Source of the DNA: JBAXTU01 sp037130015
GTDB taxonomy: Bacteria; Patescibacteriota; Patescibacteriia; 2-01-FULL-39-33
DNA: 57,350 nt
Assembly: GCA_037130015.1 (NCBI GenBank)
Contig: JBAXTU010000005.1
Span: forward strand, 1-57,350
Direction: 5' to 3'
The translations under genes were made by a program, and so were the position numbers. The notes beneath the pieces are model-generated. The model saw only the letters and a program-made list of their open reading frames with translations, made no database searches and had not been told where the DNA came from. Positions 23,827-33,200 of this stretch are shown piece by piece. Position 1 is the first letter of the stretch. Every line of letters starts with the position of its first letter.

Positions 23827-24318
23827 ATGATGACAAACTACGAATTGCTTTATATCGTGTCCAATCAGTACACGGAAGATGAGCTCTCTGTAATTAGAGA
23901 AAAAATCAAAAATATGATCACCAAGTACGAGGGCGTTTTGGGCCTTGAAGAAGCTCCAGAAAAAAAGAAACTCGCTTATCCAATCAATAAAATTGTCCAC
24001 GGTTATTATGTGGCTTTGGAATTTGAAATGGAAAACGGCGAAAATTTAAGCAAGATAAATAATGATCTAAGATTAGACAAAGAAATAGTCAGAGCGCAAA
24101 TCATTGTTAGAAAAAAATTAACTCCTGAAGAACTTGCCAAACAAGCTCAACAAAGACTGCGTGCCGAGCGCCAAGAACAAACCGCCTCAGTCGCTGAGTC
24201 AATAGAAAAAATAGAAGAAACAAAAACTGTCGCCGAGAAAAAAGATGACAAAAAAGTCAGCTTGAAAAATTTGGACGAAAAACTTGATGAACTTTTAAAA
24301 GACGACGAAACAATTTAA
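23827..24318 (+). CDS. rpsF: Small ribosomal subunit protein bS6
   Basis: The core (residues 1-98) is typical S6: NYELLYIVSNQYTEDEL, KKKLAYPINKIVHGYYV and LRLDKEIVRAQIIVRK. The remaining 65 residues are a charged tail rich in E, K, Q and A, so the protein (163 aa) is much longer than the usual 95-105. It heads the classic rpsF-ssb-rpsR order, with gaps of 36 and 10 bases. Two ATGs open the frame; the first is used here. Expression probably depends on the attenuator-like leader upstream. Confidence 0.96.
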   Translation: MMTNYELLYIVSNQYTEDELSVIREKIKNMITKYEGVLGLEEAPEKKKLAYPINKIVHGYYVALEFEMENGENLSKINNDLRLDKEIVRAQIIVRKKLTPEELAKQAQQRLRAERQEQTASVAESIEKIEETKTVAEKKDDKKVSLKNLDEKLDELLKDDETI

Positions 24319-24354
24319 ACCAAACATTTTTTAGAGAAATAAAAACAAACATTT

Positions 24355-24813
24355 ATGAATCTTAACAAAGCCATCATCATCGGTAATCTCACCCAAAACC
24401 CAGAGGTAAAAAAAACTCCTAACGGCCAAAGCGTAGCCACCTTCACTGTGGCCACCAATCGCACCTGGAAAGACCAACAAGGCCAAAAACAAGAGCAAGC
24501 TGAATTTCACACTGTCGTAGCCTGGGGCAAACTGGCTGACATTGTTGGTCAATATTTAGCCAAAGGCAGACTTTGCATGGTAGAAGGTAGAATTCAAACC
24601 AGAAATTGGACTGACCAAGCTGGCACCAAGCACTGGAAAACAGAAATCATTTGTGAAAATATCCAACTCGGACCACGCGGTGCAGGCGAAGGCTCATCCA
24701 GCCCATCATCATATGGCTCCAACAGCTATTCATCTCCGTCAGATAATGACATTCAAATGCCAGCTAGCGGACCAATTGAAGAAGAAATAAAAATTGAAGA
24801 CATTCCATTTTAA
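24355..24813 (+). CDS. ssb: Single-stranded DNA-binding protein
   Basis: The OB-fold domain (about 1-108) begins MNLNKAIIIGNLTQNPEVK and contains the typical QEQAEFHTVVAWGKLAD segment. A glycine/serine-rich linker follows. The last residues IEDIPF match the conserved acidic tip that recruits repair and replication partners. At 152 residues the length is usual. It lies between the genes for S6 and S18. Confidence 0.97.
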   Translation: MNLNKAIIIGNLTQNPEVKKTPNGQSVATFTVATNRTWKDQQGQKQEQAEFHTVVAWGKLADIVGQYLAKGRLCMVEGRIQTRNWTDQAGTKHWKTEIICENIQLGPRGAGEGSSSPSSYGSNSYSSPSDNDIQMPASGPIEEEIKIEDIPF

Positions 24814-24823
24814 AAATTAAATT

Positions 24824-25087
24824 ATGAAAAAAAATCAAAAAAATACCGGCCGTAAAAAACCGGCCACAAATAGTATCACCAATGAAAAAAGATATTGCTT
24901 CTTTTGTGTCAACAGTATTGATCATATGGATTATAAACATTCTCAAATTTTGAGACGCTTCATTTCTTCATATTCAAAAATCGTGCCTCGTAAAAGAAGC
25001 GGTGTCTGCTCCAAACATCAAAGACAACTGGCTGAAGCCATTAAGCGTGCCAGAATCATGGCCATCTTGCCTTTCGTCACTAAGTAA
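24824..25087 (+). CDS. rpsR: Small ribosomal subunit protein bS18
   Basis: At 87 residues it is of normal length. A basic N-terminal tail precedes RYCFFC and the conserved YKHSQILRRFISSYSKIVPRKRSGVCSKHQRQL region, cited in part here as HSQILRRFIS and SGVCSKHQRQL. CFFC with C-S-K-H makes a possible zinc site. It begins 10 bases after ssb. Confidence 0.96.
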   Translation: MKKNQKNTGRKKPATNSITNEKRYCFFCVNSIDHMDYKHSQILRRFISSYSKIVPRKRSGVCSKHQRQLAEAIKRARIMAILPFVTK

Positions 25088-25094
25088 AACACGA

Positions 25095-25170
25095 GTTATA
25101 AAGTTCATAAAGTAAAAAGTTTATAAAGTAATTATTTCATAAACTTTAATGAACTTTTTACTTTTAACTT
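25095..25170. repeat. AT-rich inverted repeat before efp
   Basis: AAAGTTTAT (25116-25124) pairs with ATAAACTTT (25139-25147). The outer words AAGTTCAT and AAAGTAAAAAG also have inverted partners on the far side. Similar 'aactttataaacttt' words occur before ychF at 19292-19318. It fills the space between rpsR and efp and could form a long hairpin. Confidence 0.45.
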
Positions 25171-25179
25171 ACAGTACTT

Positions 25180-25746
25180 ATGATTTCTACATTAAACGAT
25201 ATTAAAAAAGGTCTCAATATCATCCAAGATGGCGAACCTTATGCGGTGGTGGAAGCGCATTTTGTGCGTATGCAACAACGCAAACCGGTCATGCAAACCA
25301 AGTTAAAAAATCTGCTCACCGGCAAAGTCATGGAAATTAATTTCCATCCTGGTGACCGCGTCCAAGAAGCGGACATGCAAAGAAAAAAGGTTGACTATTT
25401 GTATAAAGACAGTGACAATTTTTATTTTATGAATCCCGAAGATTACGAACAATTTTCTTTGGAAAATTCAACTGTCGGAGACTTGTCAGGACTTATGAAA
25501 GACGGCGACAAAGTTGACGCCTTATATTTCAACGGCCAACCAGTGTCTGTTTCTCTGATGCCCAAAGTAGAAATGAAAATTGTTTCTGCTCCAGATGCTG
25601 TCAAAGGCAACAGTGCTCAAGGACGTGTCACCAAGACCGCCGAACTAGAAACTGGTTATAATATTCAAGTACCCTTATTTGTGAAAGAAGGTGACATTAT
25701 CAGAATTAACACCGAAACCGGAGAATATGTAGAACGAGTTTCTTAA
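25180..25746 (+). CDS. efp: Elongation factor P
   Basis: EF-P relieves ribosome stalling at proline runs. All three beta-barrel domains are present in 188 residues: GLNIIQDGEPYAVVEAHF, the middle DYLYKDSDNFYFMNPEDYEQ and the C-terminal GYNIQVPLFVKEGDIIRINTE segment, each cited in part. The tip loop that carries the modified residue in other bacteria (PGKG or PGRG) reads RMQQRKP here, so the aligned position is Gln33 or Arg34, not the canonical lysine. It ends in a shared terminator with recA. Confidence 0.95.
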   Translation: MISTLNDIKKGLNIIQDGEPYAVVEAHFVRMQQRKPVMQTKLKNLLTGKVMEINFHPGDRVQEADMQRKKVDYLYKDSDNFYFMNPEDYEQFSLENSTVGDLSGLMKDGDKVDALYFNGQPVSVSLMPKVEMKIVSAPDAVKGNSAQGRVTKTAELETGYNIQVPLFVKEGDIIRINTETGEYVERVS

Positions 25747-25762
25747 AATAACTACTCAAAAA

Positions 25763-25800
25763 AACACGGAAATAACTTCCGTGTTTTTTTATTTTATTTT
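25763..25800. terminator. Bidirectional terminator between efp and recA
   Basis: AACACGGAA and TTCCGTGTT pair around ATAAC, with T tracts on both strands. Confidence 0.85.
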
Positions 25801-25808
25801 CTAAAAAT

Positions 25809-26900
25809 TTATTCTTCATCCTCCGGCATCTCATCTTTTTCAACACCAGCAGGTTTGGCAGTCGGATATTCGGCTTCACGAGTTTTTTTGACCGCATCCA
25901 AAATCTCTTTGCGAATGACAGCCATAAGTTTTGGATTTTCTTTCAGATATGTTTTAGCAGTTTCCCGACCAATACCTAATTTTTCTTCACTATAGGTATA
26001 AGTGTTGCCTGATTTTTTAATCACACCTTTTTCAATACCCACATCCAACAAATCTCCTGAGAGCGAAATGCCTTCATTATACATAATATCAAATTCACAA
26101 GTCTGAAATGGCGCCGCCACTTTGTTTTTGACAACTTTCACTTTGACACGGTTGCCAATATTTCTCTCACCTTGCTTGATTTGCGCGGCACGACGTACTT
26201 CAATACGGACCGAGCAATAAAATTTTAAAGCATTGCCACCGGTCGTGGTTTCTGGATTACCAAAAAAGACACCTATCTTCATACGAATCTGATTAATAAA
26301 AATCAACACCGTATTTGATTTGGAAATAGCACCTGTAAGTTTGCGAAGTGCCTGACTCATTAATCTCGCTTGAAGTCCCATATGAGAGTCGCCCATATCA
26401 CCTTCTATTTCCGCTTTAGGCACAAGCGCGGCCACACTATCAACCACAATTACGTCCACAGCATTAGAGCGTACCAAAGTCTCCACAATTTCCAAAGCTT
26501 GCTCACCAGTGTCTGGCTGAGAAATAAATAAATCATTTACTCTAACACCAATTTTTCTGGCATAATCCGGATCAAGCGCATGTTCAGCATCCACAAAAGC
26601 AGCTACTCCACCTAATTTTTGCACCTCAGCCACAATGTGCTGAGCCAGTGTTGTTTTACCAGATGCTTCAGGCCCGAAAATCTCAATAATACGGCCACGA
26701 GGCACACCGCCCACGCCGAGAGCAATATCCAACGACAAGCAACCGGTTGATACTGCATCAACTTCCATAGCTCGGGCTTCGCCAAATTTCATAATAGCCC
26801 CATCGCCAAAACGTTCTTTGATTTGGTCAATTGCCGTTTCCACAGCCTTCAATTTACCGCTAATTTTTCCTCCTTCAATTTGGTCGTCTTTTTTGGCCAT
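25809..26900 (-). CDS. recA: Recombinase RecA
   Basis: Strand-exchange ATPase of homologous recombination. Walker A is GPEASGKTT (near residue 68), followed by FVDAEHALDPDYA, the Walker B region VIVVDSVAAL and the L2 segment NQIRMKIGVFFGNPETTTGG. At 363 residues with an acidic C-terminal tail (KDEMPEDEE) it is complete. I see no LexA-type operator upstream. It follows the RodZ-like gene by 27 bases and is probably the last gene of a long operon with ftsK. Confidence 0.98.
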   Translation of the reverse strand: MAKKDDQIEGGKISGKLKAVETAIDQIKERFGDGAIMKFGEARAMEVDAVSTGCLSLDIALGVGGVPRGRIIEIFGPEASGKTTLAQHIVAEVQKLGGVAAFVDAEHALDPDYARKIGVRVNDLFISQPDTGEQALEIVETLVRSNAVDVIVVDSVAALVPKAEIEGDMGDSHMGLQARLMSQALRKLTGAISKSNTVLIFINQIRMKIGVFFGNPETTTGGNALKFYCSVRIEVRRAAQIKQGERNIGNRVKVKVVKNKVAAPFQTCEFDIMYNEGISLSGDLLDVGIEKGVIKKSGNTYTYSEEKLGIGRETAKTYLKENPKLMAVIRKEILDAVKKTREAEYPTAKPAGVEKDEMPEDEE

Positions 26901-26927
26901 AATGGTATTTTAAAATTAATTTATATT

Positions 26928-27593
26928 TTAATCACTGCTACTATTATCTTTATACAAAATCCTGCTTTGAGCCACACTTTCCTGACTGTAGCGTTTCTTT
27001 GCTGTAATCTTAATCAAATTCAGACCCTTTTGCAAGTCCACCTGAGCGCTGAATTTTCCTTGGCTATCCACAAAGATATCTTTGTTGTTTATCACCACAT
27101 CAGCCTCTGGTTCAGACTGACCAGAAACATTGACTTGGCTTTCATAACTAACCAGACCATCAGAGGGTGAAAAAATCTGCAAATCCGGTGGCGTAAATAT
27201 TTGCTTAATCTTGAATCCTAAAAAAACAAAAACCAAAGCCAAGATTAAAAGTAGTAAAGCCTTACCAATATACCTGGGCCAAATGCGAAAATGTTTTTGA
27301 TCCAAATTACCGACTTTTTTATCTCCACCAAAATCAACATGCCTAACCAGTGGCCATAAATCTGCAAATTTCAAATTCAAATAAGCACAGTAATCCTGCA
27401 AAAACTTTTTTAAATACATGGCTCCTGGCAACTCCGTAAACTTGTCATTTTCCAATGCTTCCAAATATTTATAAGCGATATTCAAATCTTTGGCAACTTT
27501 TTCCAAAGGCACGCCACGATCGTTTCTGGCTTCTTTTAATTTGTCACCCAAAGAAGCGTTGCGAATTATTTTTCTGGTGGTAAAGGCTGTCAT
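26928..27593 (-). CDS. RodZ-like membrane protein with N-terminal HTH
   Basis: Residues about 14-85 are an Xre/RodZ-type helix-turn-helix (LGDKLKEARNDRGVPLEKVA, then YLEALENDKFTELPG and YLKKFLQDYCAYL). One membrane helix lies near 112-130. The external part (about 135-215) looks like a small Ig-like domain (SPSDGLVSYESQVNVSGQSE, GKFSAQVDLQKGLNLIKITA, each cited in part). RodZ links MreB to the cell wall in rod-shaped cells; whether it does so here is unknown. It lies between ftsK and recA. Confidence 0.85.
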   Translation of the reverse strand: MTAFTTRKIIRNASLGDKLKEARNDRGVPLEKVAKDLNIAYKYLEALENDKFTELPGAMYLKKFLQDYCAYLNLKFADLWPLVRHVDFGGDKKVGNLDQKHFRIWPRYIGKALLLLILALVFVFLGFKIKQIFTPPDLQIFSPSDGLVSYESQVNVSGQSEPEADVVINNKDIFVDSQGKFSAQVDLQKGLNLIKITAKKRYSQESVAQSRILYKDNSSSD

Positions 27594-27610
27594 ATTTTTT
27601 AAAATTAAAA

Positions 27611-27638
27611 CCTGAACAGATCAAAAAACCGATTCAGG
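27611..27638 (-). terminator. Weak hairpin between ftsK and the RodZ-like gene
   Basis: CCTGAA pairs with TTCAGG around a 16-base loop, followed on the minus strand by TTTTAATTTT. It is weak and might only reduce read-through to the RodZ-like gene and recA. Confidence 0.3.
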
Positions 27639-27653
27639 AATTAAACTATTTGA

Positions 27654-30242
27654 TTAGCTCCATTCATCATTATCAAAGACTTTCTTATCTTTATTCTTTT
27701 TCGGATATTTGTCAACTTCTTCATCTTCTTCAATTTCTTCTGCTTCTTCTATCACCTCTTCTTGCACTGGAGACTCATCAATTTCTTCAACAATGTTTTC
27801 CGGTTCATCTGATTCCGCTTCAGCTTTATTTTGAACAATTTCTTCATCAGTCATGAGCGGATTTTCTTCGTCTATATTTTCTTCATTTTCAACATCTTCC
27901 TCTTCAATTTCTTCTTCCGGTTCTTTATAACTAAAATCAGTAAATGACGGTTCTTCTTTTAGTTCACCTTCCAAATCATATTCATGCGCGGCAAATTCTA
28001 CAGCATTCACACCGCCCAATTTTTCCAAAAACACTTCACGCGGTTTGGCGCCGTCAGCTGCGCCGATAATACCCTGATCTTCAAGCAAATCCAAAATCCT
28101 GGCCGCCCGAGCATAACCCAATTTCAAACGACGTTGCAAAAGCGAAGCCGAGGCTTTGCCTGATTGGCGAATGACATCCAAAGCTTCTTGCATAAGAGGA
28201 TCACCGCCATCATCACCATGACCGCCAGAAGCAAACGAGCCAACAGATTGTTTGTCCACAATTTCATTAATATATTCTGGCTCGCCTTGGCTTTTGATAT
28301 AATCAATGACATTACTAATTTCCTTGTCTGACAAATACACACCTTGTAAACGTTTTGGCCGGCTAACTTCCGGACCCAAATATAACATATCTCCGCGTCC
28401 TACCAATTTTTCTGCACCCGAACTGTCAAGAATAGTACGAGAGTCAATGAGCGAAGCCACGGAAAAAGAGATACGCGCCGGAATATTAGCTTTGATAAGT
28501 CCGGTAATTACTTCCACTGACGGCCTTTGTGTGGCGAGTATCAAATGAATTCCCACGGCTCTGGCCATTTGCGCCAAACGCACAATACCACCTTCAATAT
28601 CAGCTGATGATGTAGCCATCAGATCAGCCAACTCATCAATTACAATCACAATATATGGCAGACGATCACTGGCTCCTTGATTATAAGAAGCAATATTTCT
28701 TTTACCTAGTCGTGCGAGCAAATCAAAACGTCTTTCCATTTCCGTGATAGCCCACTTCAAAGCATTGATGGTTTTTTTGGTGTCAGTAATAACTGGTGTG
28801 AGCAAATATGGAATACCGTTATACACTGGCAGTTCCACGCGCTTCGGATCTATTAAAATAAATTTCAAATCATCAGGACTATTTTGGTATAGCAACGAAA
28901 CAATCACAGAATTAATACAAACAGATTTACCACTACCAGTGGCTCCGGCAATCAACAAATGAGGCATGCGATCAAGATCAGCAAAATACGCTTTACCACT
29001 GACATCTTTTCCTAGTGCAATAGAAAGACCATGACCGCGTTCTTTGAACTCTTTGCTCTGCAACAAATCATTCATGGTCACCTTGGCCGCCAATTGATTT
29101 GGAACTTCTATACCCACTAGTGATCGGCCAGGAATTGGCGCTTCAATACGAATCGGATGAGAAGCCAGCGACAAAGCTAAATCACTATTTAAATTTATAA
29201 TGCGAGACAGCTTCACGCCATCGGCCGGACGAAAAGTATATTGCGTGACAGTCGGACCAACATTCACCTCAGCCATTTCCACATTAATTCCAAAATTAGC
29301 CAAAGTCTTTCTAATGGTTTCTTGATTGGCTTTAATATCACCAGAGGTTGGCTTGCCAGAACGGCCAATTAATAAATCCAATGGCAATTCTATTTTTTTG
29401 CCGAATTTTTTTGGCTTGGCAATTTCTGATTTTATTTCTGCTTCGGGTTCTGACTTGCCATCACCTACTTCGGTTTTGGTAAAAACGGCTGGAGCTGATT
29501 TTTCTTCTACCGTATCCTCAACTTCTTCAACTTCGGTTCCATTATTTCCAGCATCTTCTTCTTCATAATCATCAGCTTCAACTTTTTGAGGACGATTATA
29601 TTGACGATATTTTAAAAGCAAATAAGTACTCTTGGCTTTGCCTGCCAAAAATTTAAATAGTCGCATGGGCCACATCAATCCATGAATTGAAGTTTCAAAA
29701 GTCAGCAAAATTCCAACAATAAAAATTGCCAGCGTCACCACGAGCGCACCCCAAAAGCCCATCAGATTCAAAAGTGGTAAAGACAAAATCGCGCCCACAT
29801 AACCGCCACCAATTCCTTCTCCGGCCGCATACCAAGAATAAGACGCATCAAAATGAGTCAAATGCCAAAAATAAGCTATTCCAAAAATCAGCATCACTGA
29901 TCCCAAATAATTAATAGATTTGACCTCATATTTTTCTTCACGCAATAAAAAATAAGCCAACAGTAAAAGCACGGTCGGCAAAATCCAAGCCAAACCGCCA
30001 AGCAAATGCGACAAAAATGAAGTCATAAAATTACCAAAAGCGGTCGTGCCATAAAGATGAAAAACTCCCAACCAGCACAAGGCGGAAAAAACAAACAAAA
30101 AAATAATACCTACCCCCCTTTTTGTTTCCGGACTCGTATCAACTATCATGTCAAAAATAGACACAAAAAAATTCCAAATTTTTTGTCCGATATAACTTAA
30201 AATTCCGGTGAAATTAAATTTCTTTTTACGCGAATATCTCAT
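27654..30242 (-). CDS. ftsK: DNA translocase FtsK/SpoIIIE
   Basis: Septal DNA pump that clears chromosomes during division. Four membrane helices lie at about residues 40-185. An acidic linker follows, then the motor: GATGSGKSVCIN (Walker A), ILIDPKRVEL, VIDELADLM and LATQRPSVEVITG. The winged-helix gamma domain (about 690-750, ASLLQRRLKLGYARAARILD) is present. Unusually the protein does not end there: about 110 residues of very acidic tail follow (runs of E and D, ending DNDEWS). It begins 15 bases after the giant surface gene. Confidence 0.97.
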   Translation of the reverse strand: MRYSRKKKFNFTGILSYIGQKIWNFFVSIFDMIVDTSPETKRGVGIIFLFVFSALCWLGVFHLYGTTAFGNFMTSFLSHLLGGLAWILPTVLLLLAYFLLREEKYEVKSINYLGSVMLIFGIAYFWHLTHFDASYSWYAAGEGIGGGYVGAILSLPLLNLMGFWGALVVTLAIFIVGILLTFETSIHGLMWPMRLFKFLAGKAKSTYLLLKYRQYNRPQKVEADDYEEEDAGNNGTEVEEVEDTVEEKSAPAVFTKTEVGDGKSEPEAEIKSEIAKPKKFGKKIELPLDLLIGRSGKPTSGDIKANQETIRKTLANFGINVEMAEVNVGPTVTQYTFRPADGVKLSRIINLNSDLALSLASHPIRIEAPIPGRSLVGIEVPNQLAAKVTMNDLLQSKEFKERGHGLSIALGKDVSGKAYFADLDRMPHLLIAGATGSGKSVCINSVIVSLLYQNSPDDLKFILIDPKRVELPVYNGIPYLLTPVITDTKKTINALKWAITEMERRFDLLARLGKRNIASYNQGASDRLPYIVIVIDELADLMATSSADIEGGIVRLAQMARAVGIHLILATQRPSVEVITGLIKANIPARISFSVASLIDSRTILDSSGAEKLVGRGDMLYLGPEVSRPKRLQGVYLSDKEISNVIDYIKSQGEPEYINEIVDKQSVGSFASGGHGDDGGDPLMQEALDVIRQSGKASASLLQRRLKLGYARAARILDLLEDQGIIGAADGAKPREVFLEKLGGVNAVEFAAHEYDLEGELKEEPSFTDFSYKEPEEEIEEEDVENEENIDEENPLMTDEEIVQNKAEAESDEPENIVEEIDESPVQEEVIEEAEEIEEDEEVDKYPKKNKDKKVFDNDEWS

Positions 30243-30257
30243 GATTTATTTTAATAA

Positions 30258-33200
30258 TTAGGGAGCCGGATTTGGATCTGGCGCTGGAGGCGGATCTACT
30301 GGCCCAGGAGTTTGATTTTCCGGAGGTACTTCTACTAAATCACCCGATCCGCTTGGTGTAGAACTTGATTGTTCAATTACTGGCGGAGTGGACGAACCAT
30401 TTGAATCTGTTGATGATGAATTGTCAACTACTGGCGGAGTTGACGAACCAACACCAGGATCAGACGAAGTGTCCTCAGGCATCACTGGTGGCGTGGAATT
30501 ATTATTACTGCTAGCCGTAATTTGACTACTAGCCACAGCCAGCCAATCAAAAGTCAAATCAGCAGTAGCTGGTTGTGACAAGGCAATCAAGAAGCCATTA
30601 ATAGTTTTACTAGCAATAACATATTGAGCAAACATTGGTGTGTCGCTAGATTGTAAATTAGCCACCACTTTTGGAATCACATTATATGGCTTACTGAATT
30701 TAATTTCTGTACTAGTAGCGCCAGCGAATATAATCGCCGAGCCAGCAGTGTCTTCATCCACAGTCAAATGATCTTTAAATTTAACCGCACCATTAAATTC
30801 CGCACTACCCATAACAGTCAATTTACCCTCAAACATGGCATCTGCCTTAACTACTAAGTTATTTTGCACAATAAGAGTTCCAACTGTCAATTCGCTAATA
30901 GACTGAACTGATGAAGAAGCTGTGTTTTGTAAAGTAGAGGTACCAGCAAGTAACCCCGCAACTTGCGCTTGTAGGCCAGTTAATAAATTCATAGTTGAAG
31001 AAGCACCAGTTTCTAACACCGCAATTCGTTCGCCATAAGTTGATAATACACTACTATTAGCTGTGGCAAAATTATTTATAGCTGAGTTAACGGCGATTCG
31101 TGCCTCATCATCAAGTTTCATACTAGCAACAGCTTGAATAACTTTTTCTTCTACCTGTTCAACTGTGATTGATTTATTACGACGAGATATAAGCACATTA
31201 ACCACACCAGTACCGCTGACCAATTCTTCCAAAGCTACGCCAACCGTGGAATCACCAGCCACGGCTTTCATTAAATAGCCTGCCTGCGAAGCGCTGGTTA
31301 AAGAATCACCAGGACGAATCGCACCGTTTTCAGCGGACACCTTAGCTGGCACCTGACCCAGCAAACCAACAATAGCATAATTTGGATTATTCTCATAAGC
31401 TTTTTTATAATTACCAACTGTTGATGGGCGCGAAGAAACAATACCCATAATGTCCGGATCGGCCGAACGACTACATCGTCGCACAGTATTGGAATTGGCC
31501 ACATCCAAACAAACTGCTTCACCACTGACTAAACCAACATCACTGGAATAAAAATATTCAGCATAGTCGGCACCACCACTAGAGTATGCACCATCAGCAA
31601 AAGCTTGACCATTAGCCCACACTTTAAAAACATAATTAGTGTTACTCCCGCCAGTTGAAATCGCAAACATTGTATCGGTAGCAGTTTGTAAATTATTTTT
31701 ATTAACTTGCAAACGAGCTGTGGGAATAACATCGCCAATACCAATATCTGTAGACGTTCTAATATTTATTGCATTCATAACCAAACCAATATCCCCATTT
31801 CTACCATAAGTATAACCGATAGCAAAACCATTCTGTAATTCAACAGGGACAACAGTGTTAGTCCCACCTCCACTAGAATACTTACTTATACCCCAGCTAC
31901 TACTACTACTTTCAACCAATGAAATGCCACCAGTAATACCGCCACCAGTTAGAGGCGATGGCTGATAAGCAATCAAAAAACTGCCCTTATCTTCCACGGG
32001 AGCCGCTACAACAATATTATTACCATTACTAAGATAGCTTGGCAGTGAAGAAGCACCAATTATAAAATTACCAGCTCCATCAACAACAAACATGTCAGAA
32101 TTACTAGCATTACCAACTCTAAGCACATTAGTTGTAATATTAGCGCCATAAACACTCAAATAAGCACTAGGTACATCGGTGCCAATACCAACCTTGCCAT
32201 CGTATTGAATGGTCATTAATTTATCACCCATATTAGCTTCTGACTTATGGTTAGAATAAAAATTAAAACTTCCAACAGAACCACTAAAAAGATCAAACGA
32301 TGTTGGAATAGTACCAAAAGCCTTTGATAACCCTATCCCATAAATACCGCCAATAGCTGGATCATTATTATATAGTACAATCTTATTAGCCGTGGAACTG
32401 CCAGAATTATCAAATTGATTATCAAATAATAATACTCCAACCGAGGGTGAGGATGTGCCAGCATTTATTCCTGAATTTATTTTTAAATTACCATCATAAA
32501 CTTCCAATTTCTGATTTGGGGTGATAGTCCCAATACCCACATAACCAGTACTACCAATTAAGGCCATTGTATTTGTGTAAAGATCATGAGTTTTAAAATA
32601 CAAATCACCAACCGTACTAATCCAACTATTATTTGCACCACTCGCACCCATGCCATTATAACCACTTCCACCATGTCCAACATACATATTATCAACACCA
32701 GAATTTCTAAAAACTATTCCCGTATAGCCACTTGAATTAGTATTATTAAGAGTTACATCACCATTTCCACCACTTTCAACATTTAGAGCTCTGCTCAAAG
32801 TAGTTGTTCCAATCCCTACAAAACCTCTACCATCAATAGCCATACGAGTAGCATTATTCACACCAAAAGTCATCAAGTCATTTGCGGGTGTGGCATTAGT
32901 TGTATAAGTAAGATAGCCTTGTCCATTGACTGTGGGTTTGGAAAATTTTACGGATAAACTAGTTCCCACAGCTCCAAGCATTTGCAAGTTCAAATTAGAC
33001 GAACCATTTTCTAAAAGCAAAGCGTCATTGGCTGAATTAAAAGTTGGATAACCAGCACTGCCCAAAGACACATGTAATCTAGCCTGAGGTGAAGTAGTAC
33101 CTATGCCAATAAAACCTGATCCTACAATTCTCATAGCTTCCGTGCCAGACGCAGAAAAACCAAGAACATCATTAGCGGAAGAAAAAAGTCCAGTATTGCT

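Noticed and set aside
26901..26927. LexA-type operator before recA
   Set aside because: No GAAC-N4-GTTC or CTGT-N8-ACAG palindrome is present between the RodZ-like gene and recA.
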